Of a stretch of 64,000 nt of DNA, positions 11,176 to 21,967 are shown one piece after another. The stretch is from Micromussa lordhowensis (taxonomy: Eukaryota; Cnidaria; Anthozoa; Scleractinia; Lobophylliidae). The translations under genes were made by a program, and so were the position numbers. The stretch's first letter is position 1. Every line of letters begins with the position of its first letter. The notes under the pieces were generated by a model that saw nothing but the letters and a program-made list of their open reading frames with translations, was not told where the DNA came from and did not search any database. Location of the stretch: assembly GCA_964020085.1 (NCBI GenBank), contig OZ026604.1:4845467-4909466 (forward strand), in the 5' to 3' direction.

Positions 11176-13404
11176 ATGGGAAATTACGCAAGGCTCCTGC
11201 AAGATGATTTTATAGCAGCAACACTGGATATTGAACCTAACGATAAACCTAAGAAGTTTTGGTCCTATATAAAGGCTAAGAGACAGGATCAGATTGGCAT
11301 TCCTCCCCTAATGAGTGATACAGGAATTAAAGTCGATAGTCTTGGTAAAGCTGATACTCTGAATGCTCAATTTCAACAAGTTTTTACCCAGGAAGATGTA
11401 TCATCTATTCCCAATATAGCCTCTTGTGGTACAGCTGGTATGGATCCAATAATTTTTGATGTTGAGGGAATAAAAAAGCTCCTTCAGAACCTTGACTGCA
11501 AAAAGGCAAATGATCCAGATGATATCCCTACTCGACTTATCAAGGATACTGCTTCTGAAATTGCTGAAGTAGTATGTTTTCTGTTTAACCAATCTTATAA
11601 CTTGAGCCAGCTTCCTACAGATTGGTGTAAAGCTAGTGTCGTACCAATTTTTAAGAAAGGCGCCAAACAAGACCCTAATAATTACAGACCAGTATCTCTA
11701 ACTGTAGCTTTGTGTAAAGCAACAACAACAACAACAACAATCTTTATTTAAAACATATAAATTACAAATTATAACTTAGGCTGGCCCGCGGATAGCTAAA
11801 GCTAATCTAGGCGGGCCAGTCAAATAAGATCTAATTACAAACAACCATATACGTATTTACAAATTGTGAAACAGAAAAAAAACTATAAAATAACTTTACA
11901 TAAGATAAAATAGAAAGGTGAGATAAGGTGATGTTAGTAGACCATAAATACAAAAAAAAAAAAGAAAACTTACAAAACTGTTTATACAAGTACATTAACA
12001 TATTTAGATAAATACAAGGTACTAAAACTAGACGTAAGACGATTAGTATTTATGAATATATTAGGCACTACAATTTAAGAATTTGAATTAGGGTGTCGGC
12101 TTCAACATAGTCATCCCTATCTGAAAGAGCCTGAAATAGAAATTGGCGAATTTTTAAAGTGATGGAGCATGTCATCTATCGGAGTATTATGCAGCATTTG
12201 GAGCATAATAACATCTTGTATTCCAAACAATATGGTTTTAGAAGGAATCATTCATGCGAAACTCAACTCCTACTCACAATTGAAGATCTAGGAAAGAATT
12301 TGGATGAGGGATATGAAGTTGATCTGCAGATTTTTGACTTCAGTAAGGCCTTTGATAAGGTACCCCACCAGAGACTACTCTCCAAATTGAATTATTATGG
12401 AATTCAGGGAAAGACACTCGCCTGGATTAATTTTTGGCTTACAGAGAGAATTCAGCGTGTGGTTGTGGATGGGGAAGCTTCTAGCTTTGTTAAGGTCACC
12501 TCAGGAGTACCACAGGGTACAGTTTTGGGTCCTCTTATGTTCTTACTGTTTATCAATGACATTCATGAGAATTTAGATAGTACCTTGAGACTATTTGCTG
12601 ATGATGCATTATTATACAGATCAATCAACAGTGAATGACACTATTATCCTGCAGAATGATATTGACAAATTAGTATCTTGGAGTAAGACATGGCAAATGC
12701 AGTTTAATGTAACTAAATGTCATACAATGAAGATATCTAGGAAGAAGGAACCTGTGTTGATAGATTATTACATCAATGGCCAAAAGCTGTCTCCCGTGAA
12801 GAACCATCCTTATCTGGGAGTCATGTTATCTAACGATCTAAGATGGAATTCTCATGTGGAAAATATTGTGGCCAAAGCAAATAAGTCACTTGGTTTTGTA
12901 AGACGCAACCTTTACCCTTGTTCTGAAAGAACAAAGCGTTCAGCTTATGTAACCATTGTGAGACCAAATTTGGAGTATGCTACTGCTGTGTGGGATCCAT
13001 ACAGACAAGAACACATTGATTCAGTTGAAGCAGTCCAGCGGCGTGCGGCCAGATTTATCAAAAGAGATTATAAGAGAACTTCTTCCGTTACAGAAATGCT
13101 ACAGTCATTAGATTTAGAACTTTTAGAGGATAGACGTAAAGCCCACCGATTGAATATATTTTATTTAGCACTTAACAACTCCATTGCATTGCCTATACCT
13201 GATTATTTTTCACCCAAACAACGTTTTACTAGATCATTTTCTAATGATTCATTTATTCAAGCCAATTGCAATCATGATTATTATTTTTATAGTTTTTATC
13301 CAAGGACAATAAGAGACTGGAACTCCCTACCAAGCGGCATTCATGCCAGTGTGGATTTTTCATCATTTAAAGATCACTGTTTCTCAGTTACTAGAAACAA
13401 TTGA
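11176..13404 (+). pseudogene. Reverse transcriptase ORF of the LINE (frameshifted and interrupted)
   Basis: Three open pieces make up one RT-type polyprotein end. 11176-11719 (KKFWSYIKAKRQD ... DPNNYRPVSL) is the pre-RT linker and first RT motif. 12159-12638 covers the palm, with DFSKAFDKVPH, SGVPQGTVLGP and the catalytic FADD box. From about 12640, in a different frame, the thumb and C-terminal region continue (YLGVMLSNDLRW, RPNLEYATAVWDP) to a stop at 13402-13404. The first gap is a nested insertion; the second is a net 1-base frameshift just after FADDALLYRS. The motif order and the xPQGxxLGP and FADD boxes identify it as RT. The clade (CR1/Jockey/L2) is my judgement. Confidence 0.85.
11720..12156 (-). 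mobile_element. Nested retroelement tail inserted in the LINE reverse transcriptase
   Basis: The RT frame breaks at CTTTGTGTAAAG and resumes at AAAGTGATGGAGC. Between the two points lie 437 bp that on the minus strand end in AAATAAAGATTG followed by TTG repeats, i.e. a retroelement 3' end with a microsatellite tail. The short direct repeat TAAAG flanks both sides as a plausible target duplication. No ORF is present, so it is a SINE or a short LINE 3' fragment. Confidence 0.7.
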
Positions 13405-13618
13405 CCGCTGTAATTTATTTCATTTTCAGTATTATTGGTATTGTTGTTATTGTTGTTATTTTGTATTTTTCTTATTTATCAAGAAATAATTTTATCATTT
13501 GAAATTATAATATATTACTGTACATAATTTTGCAAGTTTTTATTATTATTATTATTTATATTGACTTGATGCGAAAGCGTTGTCAATCAATAAATGTAGA
13601 TGTAGATGTAGATGTAGA

Positions 13619-14193
13619 AGGGAGAATATGATCACAGGTTAGAAGGACTGGACAAAGTTTGCCCGAGTTTGCGCTGCAGAACTCTGTGAGAGCTCTGAGA
13701 GTGTGCTCGATTTATCTGCCCCCCCCCCCCCCCACCCCCCGAAAAAAAAGTCATTGCAAGGTTGTTGTCTATCGGTTCTGCGTGGGCAGTAGATTTTCAA
13801 TGAATGGAATGGCCTGTCAGTGTAACCCTTCTCTCTCTTAGTCCTAATCTAGGATTTATAGTTGGGTTTATAGTTCTTGTAATTTGTGTAGCTTTCTTTA
13901 CAAAAGTTCCAGGGCCCGGTTGCAACTCGTATGCGCACAGACGAGAGAGAGGCTGGGGCCAGTTCATTATGTCGTGTAGAGAAGATGTAGAGAAGAGGAT
14001 GGAGTGCAACAGGTTAGATGAGCAAATAGTTCCTGTCTTTCATTTTTGGCTTTCACTGCTAAGATCAGTGGGAGACTGAACAGCAGAAAACACACTTTAA
14101 GCAAGGCGAGTACCTTGGTCGACTTTTAATGTGAAGGATTTTTTGAAATAGCATACGGACATTTAACAACCGTGACAATGTTGTGTGAATGTT
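13619..14193. other. No gene seen; poly-C tract
   Basis: Contains a run of about 16 C broken by one A at 13721-13740 and otherwise unremarkable sequence. The ORFs on both strands near 13800-14080 are antiparallel shadows without protein character. Confidence 0.3.
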
Positions 14194-14753
14194 GTGTCAC
14201 GCAATAAAAAATAAATCGAAAACTATCCAGTGGAAAAAGTTAAGAAATTGTGATGTTATAGAAGATAAAAAGTAAGACACTTCTCCAAGTTTTAGCCCTG
14301 TACGCTTTCCCAAACTTCAGATATTCGTCGAAATGTTTCGCAGAAATTTACATAGCCGAGTATGAAAACGCCATGTTGGTGTACCTCCATGGTACACCAA
14401 TATAGCGGCCGGAAAATAGTGTAAACATCTGGAACTTACTTTGGCTTTCTAGGCGACTGATTATCAGTACTGAAAAAACAAGTATTTACATAGCACTTTT
14501 CCTAATGCTCTAGCTTCTAACAGGGCTCAAAATCATGAGATAAGTATATATTTTTCAACAAATTTGATCGTAGCCTTGTGTCACGCACCTCCATAACCCG
14601 GAAATTCAAAATGTTCTGGTTTTCCAAACGAAGCACGCTATTGAGCTGTAAAGTTGTAAACAGATATAAATACGTCACCTCCTATACCTGATGAGGATGA
14701 AAACTTTGGTGGATCTTTAGTTTAAGATTTTAGAAAGTCATGACGTCACGTTA
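14194..14753 (-). repeat. MITE family 'tagatcgtttt', copy a
   Basis: Reverse-orientation relative of 37442-38027 and of the interrupted copy at 33684-36234. Shared landmarks include tgtcacgcaataaa, the palindrome around ccatgttggtgtac at about 14374, cagatataaatacgtcacct, and the end near tcatgacgtcacg. This copy lacks the LINE insertion and serves as an empty-site reference. Confidence 0.7.
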
Positions 14754-14792
14754 AAATAAAATTTAGAAATATTAAGGTGGCTCTGAACCCTC

Positions 14793-15085
14793 AAATGTCA
14801 AATGTCAAATGTTTGTTTATAGTGGACATGCACTTAGCTACACCAAGCTAGTTTACAGGCATGCCACTCAAACAGCTGAAACAAATAATTCAAATTAAAC
14901 ATAACATTGTTAAGAATCCCAACTGGCCGGAGGCAGACCAGTTGGCTATTTACAAGTGTGGCCGAGGATTTGAACTCGGGCGTTCCGTGAAACAAATCCA
15001 GCTAGTGGCCAGAGCGGGACTCGAACCCGGGACCGCTGGATTGCGAGTCCGACGCGCTGACCACTCGGCCACGCTGCCTCCTGCC
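14793..15085 (-). mobile_element. tRNA-derived SINE
   Basis: On the minus strand the head is tRNA-like, with A-box TGGCCGAGTGGTC and B-box GGTTCGAGTCC at about 15075-15012. It is followed by a unique body (gccggccagttggg reversed, then catgcctgtaaactagcttg) and a tail of catttga repeats at 14793-14815. The acceptor arms do not pair properly and the body continues without a break, so it is a SINE rather than a tRNA gene. Confidence 0.8.
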
Positions 15086-15179
15086 CCCTATGTACAGAAT
15101 TTTTAAAACTTTGCCAAAAGGCATGGTATCCTGCTAATAAAGATTTGATAATAATAATAATAAACAAGAGTTTCACCTT

Positions 15180-16600
15180 GCCATTTTTGAGATGTAAGCT
15201 TAACCACTTGTGATCTTTCTTATGAGTGATTAGTTTTTAATGTTTGATAACTTTCGATTTTTCTGATGAAGATTGTGTATTTGATATTTGGGCTGAGGGG
15301 TTACCATTATCATGACAACCAAATGCATCAAATCATTCAATTACTTTTATTTACAAACTATAATATTTCACAGCTTGTGGCCAGACCATGGCTATGTACT
15401 ACCAAAATAACATTATATACAGCTTTAAATACTGCCTATCTGGTGTTGAACAATTAAATATTGCTATAAAAAAACACCATGAAATCTTAACATTTCTATA
15501 GAAAATGGCCAAACGCTACCATTTCTCAAGTCATACACAAAGAGGCTTAGTGCCTTATGTCATATGGACTAGCACTGAAACTGTAATAAAAGCTGTTTCT
15601 CAATACATCAGCTGCAGTGGCAAATATTCAATAAATGAATCAGTATTTTATCTAAGCTTACAGTTTTTCTTTATCTGTTTTCTGCTGGGTGACAACTCTG
15701 ATTAACCCAGGTTTAATTATACGACAAGAGCAAATTTTGCCTGGATTGTGTGGTTTCAGAAAATATCCATACTCACCCTGAAAGGGGGTATTGGACATTC
15801 CAAGGGGGGAGTGGTGGGGAGAGAAGGGGAGGGTTTAAACCAGAAAACCTCTCTTAGAGGACTATGGATATTTTTTTGAACTGTTTTCTGGACCAATGCA
15901 CTATAAACAAATTAGGGGGCATCAAGAGATTAAAAAATTAGGAAATTAGAGATAATTATGTAAATGTATTGCAAATAGGACTTGAAACATTGCACATACT
16001 GGTAATTTTGACACAAAAAGCTGGGAAAATTTTATGGTACATTACTTCTGCTCAATCCTTGTTTTTTTTTTTAAATCTAAGCCCTGTTTAACCAGCGATT
16101 TTTATGCAATCAACTTTCAATTTTTAAAACCATTTAAGTCTAACTCTTGGATGTTCAAACAAGGTTCTCAGCTTCTTGATCTGCAGGTTTCTGATGCTAC
16201 CATAATTAATTTTGTCAGTATCCTAGCTGGGCCTAGATGACAAAACCCACATTATGTGATTGCTTAGAGTAGTTTTCAATTTAAAACCAGTCGGAGTAGT
16301 CACTCTGGTCAATCACAAAGAGCACAGACAATACAGTGAACCAATCAAAACGCTAAATAATTACATGAAGTTGACGCGAAGCGTGGGAAAACAATACGAA
16401 CGAGTCATAATTGGTTTTGGTTTTATTTCGGATTGGACGAAAAAGTGTTTTTTTAAGCCAATCATGTAGCATTTAGTAAATGCAAAACCAATTGCTTTTC
16501 GGCACTCAAATGAAAAATACTCTAGTGGCAAGTTAAAGGTATTACACTAGTTGGAACATGCATAATGAACAGTAATATGTTCACTGGCAGTCTAATAAGT
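15180..16600. other. Non-coding stretch, mostly unassigned
   Basis: No supported gene. 16260-16530 (gtcactctggtcaatcacaa ... gcaaaaccaattgcttttcg) resembles the sequence near 58000-58130 and is probably a shared MITE end. The rest shows nothing I can name. Confidence 0.35.
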
Positions 16601-16609
16601 CCAAACAGT

Positions 16610-18497
16610 CTAGTCATCACAGTGTTTCAGATGTTGCAAGTCACCAGTGCGTATTCTTCGCTTCCTGATTGCCTCCTTTGAAATAGTTTTCAAGTCATAA
16701 GCCAGTCCAAACAGTGCACATAGGTCGATGAACCACTTAGAAGGGTTCATTGGTGAACCTAACTCACTTGTGGCATAGTCCTGAGGAAAAGTGTGATGAA
16801 AGTTGTGGAAGCCTTCCCCACCAGTTGCTAAGACGACAGAGAAGTTTTGCGAAGGATTAATGTGCTTGTCATAAGGCTTGTCTCCCCAAAGGTGGGCAAA
16901 ACTGTTTACACACCATGTTGCATTAAGGGTGAAGGTGTAACGGAATGCATAACAAATAAAGAATCCATTCCAGATACTTTCATTCCAGAAGTACCAAGGT
17001 ACTGCAATTGGTATGATGATATTGCAAATTGTGCTGAGAAGCTTGTAATGCCTGGGATGAAAAGGGCAGATGTTAATATCAGTTATACTACCTAAGAGAT
17101 TTATTGTGTAAATTCTCATTGCAATTTAACCACAGTGTTATACCAAGGTAGGTGCTTAGAATAAGGGAAATTTAATCAACTAGGTCAGAGTCTTGATAAT
17201 GGTGTGGGATCAAGTGTATTATTTTTTTTAATCAAACTAACAATTGTAAACAGGAAGAGGTGTAGTTGAGTGAAATATCCACAGGATAATGGAGGGGGTG
17301 GGGTGGGGGGCTTGAAAGAGGGCCTTGGAGCAGGCTCCAGAAGGGGTATTGGTGGTGGGGGAAGGTGAAAAAGCCTGACCAAGAGCTTATGTGGTTGTGT
17401 AAATGTGATGAACAGAGCACCATCTCTTGTCAGACCATACACTTTGAAAACATGCTTTAACTTTTTCTTTGGAGCAAGGTTACTTCCCAGTGGGAAATCC
17501 AGAGTTGAATTAAAGACATTCTGAGGGTATGTTTAATTTAGAGGCCCTTGGGGGCCATAGGGGTAGACCCCGCATTTGACTGTTGTTTTGGAGGGGACGG
17601 GGGGGGGGGGGGTTGATTTGGTATGGGTACGACCCTTTCATGCACTATAAATTTTTTTTCTCTAAATGACGGTGAAATGTTTTTGGCAGTGATTGTGTGC
17701 ATGAATGTTGCTTTGGTACAAGTATGCTTGCATGATAAATTATTCTGAAGGGATTTCTAACAGGTATAAATAAAGTTATCAACTGAACTCAACTCAGGAT
17801 ATATTTTTTTAAAGGTCACTCATACCCGCCTCGAAAGTAAAATCCCCCCCCCCCTTATTGTTTATATTATTTGCAGCACTAACAGGAGGAGGGGTGTAAG
17901 GCTAACAGAGGGTGCAAGCCTCTTACCCAACAAAATTAAATTTTAAAACAATAATATTTATCATTACCTTCGCTGAAACATGACGATTTCATCCTCGTAC
18001 AAATCGCTCAGGTCCAGTTGTTTTCCCTTCTTTATAACATCGGGGTGTTTTTTCACCAACAACCATCCAATGTGTGAGAAGAAGAACCCTCTCTTTGCGT
18101 TGTGCGGGTCAGCGTCAGTCTCGGAATACTTGTGGTGAACGCGATGGTCCCTCGCCCATTCAAAGATGTCGTTCTGTCCAGCCAAGGAATTCATCAACAT
18201 TAACGCCAGCCTCAATGGCCAAGAAGCTTTGTACGATCTGTGGGACCAAAGTCTGTGTACGCCGACCGTGATTCCCAGCCCTCCAATGAAGTGACCTAAC
18301 CAGGTCCAAAACCAAGTCCACGGACCCGCCCCGGGTATGAGATAAATGCCGTATATCGCCATTAGGTGGAGTACTATCATGAAGTAAACATTAACCCACA
18401 CGATTTGCCTCTCCGGGCGTTTCACGTCACGTTCTGAAGTCTTCTTTTCCACATCTAGAGTTTCCGTTTGAGTTATTGTAACACTCCTTGGAGCCAT
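16610..18497 (-). CDS. Acyl-CoA delta-9-type desaturase, copy 2 (two coding exons)
   Basis: Coding exons are complement(17968-18497) and complement(16610-17051), joined in phase 2 within an Arg codon (donor AAG|GTAATG, acceptor CCCAG|G), giving 323 aa. The three histidine boxes are HRLWSHR, HRVHHKYSETD and HNFHHTFPQDY, as required for the di-iron centre of ER acyl-CoA desaturases. The start MAPRSV sits in a good context (ACCATGG). Just upstream, TTTGCAG|TTCAGC at 18525 looks like a splice acceptor, so the 5' UTR is probably split, with the donor AAG|GTAAGG at 19196 as a candidate first-exon end. Compared with copy 1, the membrane segments and C-terminus (KRRIRTGDLQH...DD) are conserved and the N-terminal 25-30 residues are not. 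Both copies look functional. Confidence 0.92.
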
Positions 18498-19834
18498 GGT
18501 TCAATCCTCTGTTTTCTCAGCTGAACTGCAAATAAAATGAGCAAAATAGTGAGGTTTATAAAGAATGAATTATTAATGAGATGCAAGCGCAGGGAAAAAC
18601 CGCAGAGAAATAAATACTGCGATGGAAAATATCAACAATATCGAACAATTAAAAGACGTATGTAAAATAACTTAAATTCGGTGTCGCAGGCCAAAAATTT
18701 CTTGACGAAACGAAAAGAATTTGCTCTAAATTCGCTAATACTTTTGAATTGTTTATTTGCATGAAGCAACTGTGTTTGGAGAGGTGCAGTATCGCATTAG
18801 ATCCTTGAATATCTTTGCGCGATGGTTAAATAATTATGCTGCCTTGCAGTTTGGTAAATACAAAACCCGCTGTGTTGTAATATATTTTGTCTTTAATCCA
18901 AATATGAAGCTACAGCGTCTTTTTGAGAACCACATGATAAAATAGTTATTAGTTTCTCCGGCCCGTTCTATATGTCCTAACAAGGTGAAAATTCACTTTT
19001 TCTGTTTTCCACGTACCATCACGATGGAAATTCAGTGTTCGCTCAACTGTTTGCTACGCAGTAAAATATTATATCCAAGGATGTTGATTATTTTTACGAC
19101 TTTACACAACGGTAAAACTTCAGTTTACATTCCGAAAGGAAATTCTTAAGATAAACATATGCGATATCTGCGAATACGAATAAAACTTCCCTTACCTTTA
19201 GTAAATTTTCGTAGAATTCAAAGCCTTTCTTCAACTTCCAGCTCAATGACGTCGACTCTGATCATTCAAGTTAGTGCGGAAAATTATCATGAGACAGGCT
19301 TTTATAGGAACTTGTCGCATGTTTACTGTTTGGAGTCCGAGTGTCAAACGGACACTCAAGGTCGCCTACCGGAAGTTCAGTAAGTTAATTTAAGAGAATT
19401 TCAGCTTTCATGTACGAATTAAACTCACCATAATTCAACTTGAAAACCAATTTTAACCCTTCACACTACTTCTAGCGACACAAATTTCAATTAAAGAGAA
19501 TTTCAAAACGAAAATAAATCTGGTTTAAGGTTTTCAGCGCTGTTAAATTGGAGATTTTTCAAACAACTTGCGTTCTCTCAAAACAACGTCCGGTTTGTTG
19601 TATTTTTATAGAAGCTGTTTTGTGATTGGTTGATCTGAGGACAGCCCCGGTCGCTCAAGGTGACTCGATGCGAACGTCGATAGAATCGGGTTTGTGGTTG
19701 GTTCAGGAACTAATCGCGTTCATTCAAGGTTGTGTCGCGTGCTGCCAGAACGAAGCAAGACTAATGGGAAACAAGGTCTCTAGCACGTGTTTAGGGGAGA
19801 TTAAAATTCAAGAAGGATTAAGGAAAATTTCCCC
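18498..19834 (-). promoter_or_regulatory. Probable 5' UTR intron and promoter region of desaturase copy 2
   Basis: An acceptor-like TTTGCAG at 18531-18526 and a donor-like AAG|GTAAGG at 19196/19195 suggest a non-coding first exon ending at 19196. No TATA box is evident. The short plus-strand ORFs here have no protein character. Confidence 0.35.
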
Positions 19835-21967
19835 AAAATATAGAAAATTACACCATAATATAGAATTTTAAAGACAAAATACTAACACTTCACTAGCATT
19901 TTTTTATCTGATTGTAGCTTTCTCTTGTAGTAAAAGGGGGTCAGATTGCAATTGGGACGCAAGTTCTGTTTCTTTCCCCCGTTACAGCCTGCATTTTTAC
20001 TTAGAATTATTGACCCATTGTATCCTTTGTGACGAATTCATTAAACCTGCTAAGCTTAAACCTTCCAGAAAAAAGACAGGGGGGAAACCTACGTGTCATC
20101 TAGCGAAGCATGAGCTTTCTACTTCGCGCAAACTAGATTTGTTCGACCTCGGAGCAACGGTTCACCAGACCGTGTATTTTATGTACTTTGTGTCACGGAG
20201 GCTTGCAGTAAACAGTTCTCGCTAATCCTGCCTAAATCGACGACCTGTTCTTAGATTTTGTACCCTTCTCCCACCTTTGCATTGTTAAACGGAAATAGAA
20301 ATAAACGCAACATAAGTGGAAAACGGTGACACAGTGGTAAACAGCTGCAATGAAGTTACCCAAGTAATTATATTCCTACTTTGTAGATTCTCATTTGCAT
20401 TTCTTTATTTGTTTTTTTTTTTCATTTTTCCTGCCAAAGTCAGTGATTTTCCTCCCCTTGCATAACTTTCTGACTGCTTCTTCGTATTCGGTTTAACCCA
20501 TCCGTTACCTCGTGCAACAAATAGAGGATATTACACAATAACCGCATGGGATACGAATTTTATTTTCCCGTGCACGTGTCGGTGATATCTCGCACGAGTA
20601 AGCTGGGCTCATTCGCGACCAGCACGTGCACGAGAAGATGAGCGTTGTGTTCCAAAGCGGCCATGTAAGGTCCTGTCTCTTCAACGTCCAAAGTAAGAGA
20701 CCTCGTGAGTAGAGAGGATGCTCTAATATCATAAGCTGACACGTTAGTGACCATAATGACATAAATATCCTCGCATGTGAAAAACAAGTATTTTCACTTC
20801 ACCTCGCGTGACGAAGAAATCAAATTTTAGCAAAAGAAAAATTGAGATATTTCATCGGTAATCCACACTATCGATCTAAAGATTGTACATCATTGGTGAT
20901 ATCTAAACCTGATCTACAGTTAATGTATACAGTTAGTATAGGTTTTGGGGTCAATTTTGGGTAATGGCTTCGAAACTTGGTTTTTTCTTTCTGCGTTATC
21001 TTTTGTAATACTGTGTTCATTTATGTGATAATGGAGTGGACCTTGGGCACGAAGGACTATGTTAAGGAGTATTGGATAGCTACTGATCAGAATAATACTG
21101 GATTTCAACGACTTTTATTCTACTGCTATTACTAACTGCTGACTGATGTAAAGGAAACACAAGGTCGAAGCTTTCCAGATAAAAAAATAAATTGTAGACG
21201 TGTTTGTGTTAACCGACCGGGGGAACTTAAAAATCCTGTCTTGCTCGAGAGATAAGACTTCAGACGCGCCAAAGGGACGAAGATAAGTAAATGACGAGGC
21301 GTAAATGAACATGACGGAAAAGATAATCCTTAAAAGAAATCTAACCATTACTTAAACTTTCGTGGAGGTTTCAGCGTAGGTCAGCAATACTGGCGGCCTG
21401 AACAAGACAATCATGAGAAGAACTGTTAAAAGCTAGAGAGCCTAACAAACGAGCAACAAAACTCGGTACAAGGAAAAATATGTGTTGGCTAACCTTGACT
21501 GTTGCACAGCCATGGATGATCACGAGACAAGCACAAATCAAATTAAAATTAACAGCTATGTTAACAAATTAGCTCCTCAGTAGAAGCAATAAAACTCTGA
21601 CTTTTGTCTTTTTTAGTCAAAAGGACAGTACTGCTTTAGGATTATTTTAATTTCAGCTACACCGTTCTGTGCAAAGTAGGCTAAGGCTAAAACAAACTTA
21701 GAATTATATGGTTAGCAATGTTATGTGTTGAAATGTAACGTAATGTAAAGAAAATGTGAAGTGATGTAATGTAATTTGATATCATGTGATGTGATGTGAT
21801 GTGATGTAATGTTACGTAAAAAAAGATCTCATTCGTTACGTGTTTGCCACTGTTTATTTTTACTTAAATTCATGATTCAGAAATACTCTATTGGGTTGGA
21901 CATCTTTTTTCGATGAGGTTTTAAGGCGGGGGTAAACGTGAAGGCTGTTTTGAGGTCGCTTGGTCGA
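19835..21967. repeat. Tandem segmental repeat, copy 1 (diverged)
   Basis: First of three related units. Landmarks shared with the next two are ctagcgaagca-gagctt (20098), the block cgtgcaacaaat-gaggatattac ... gcacgtgc (20510-20640), atggagtggaccttgggcac (21030), the minus-strand ATG frame at 21348 and a gatgt microsatellite (about 21780-21815). It is the most diverged and shortest unit and ends with a solo piece of the TTAA MITE end (ttaaggcgggggtaaacgtg, 21922-21965). It contains a minus-strand frame starting MVRFLLRIIFSVMF that looks like a signal peptide; this frame is broken in the other copies. No gene can be assembled. Confidence 0.7.

Larger units (their letters stand above)
11150..13618 (+). 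mobile_element. 5'-truncated non-LTR retrotransposon (CR1/Jockey/L2-like), disrupted
   Basis: A LINE fragment with reverse transcriptase and C-terminal region. It ends in a short tail repeat (tgtaga units, about 13594-13618) preceded by aataaatg, as in LINEs with microsatellite tails. The 5' part (endonuclease and first RT motifs) is missing. It carries a separate nested insertion at 11720-12156 and a frameshift near 12635, so it cannot be active. Confidence 0.85.

Noticed and set aside
15012..15082. Candidate tRNA gene on the minus strand
   Set aside because: A- and B-box sequences are clear, but the acceptor stem does not pair and a SINE body and repeat tail follow directly, so it was annotated as a SINE.
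17185..17442. Pro-rich minus-strand ORFs
   Set aside because: Located in the desaturase 2 intron over a G-rich stretch, with two overlapping frames and no domain.
20505..20787. Two overlapping minus-strand ORFs in tandem unit 1
   Set aside because: They belong to the repeated block, differ in frame integrity between copies, and have no recognisable domain.
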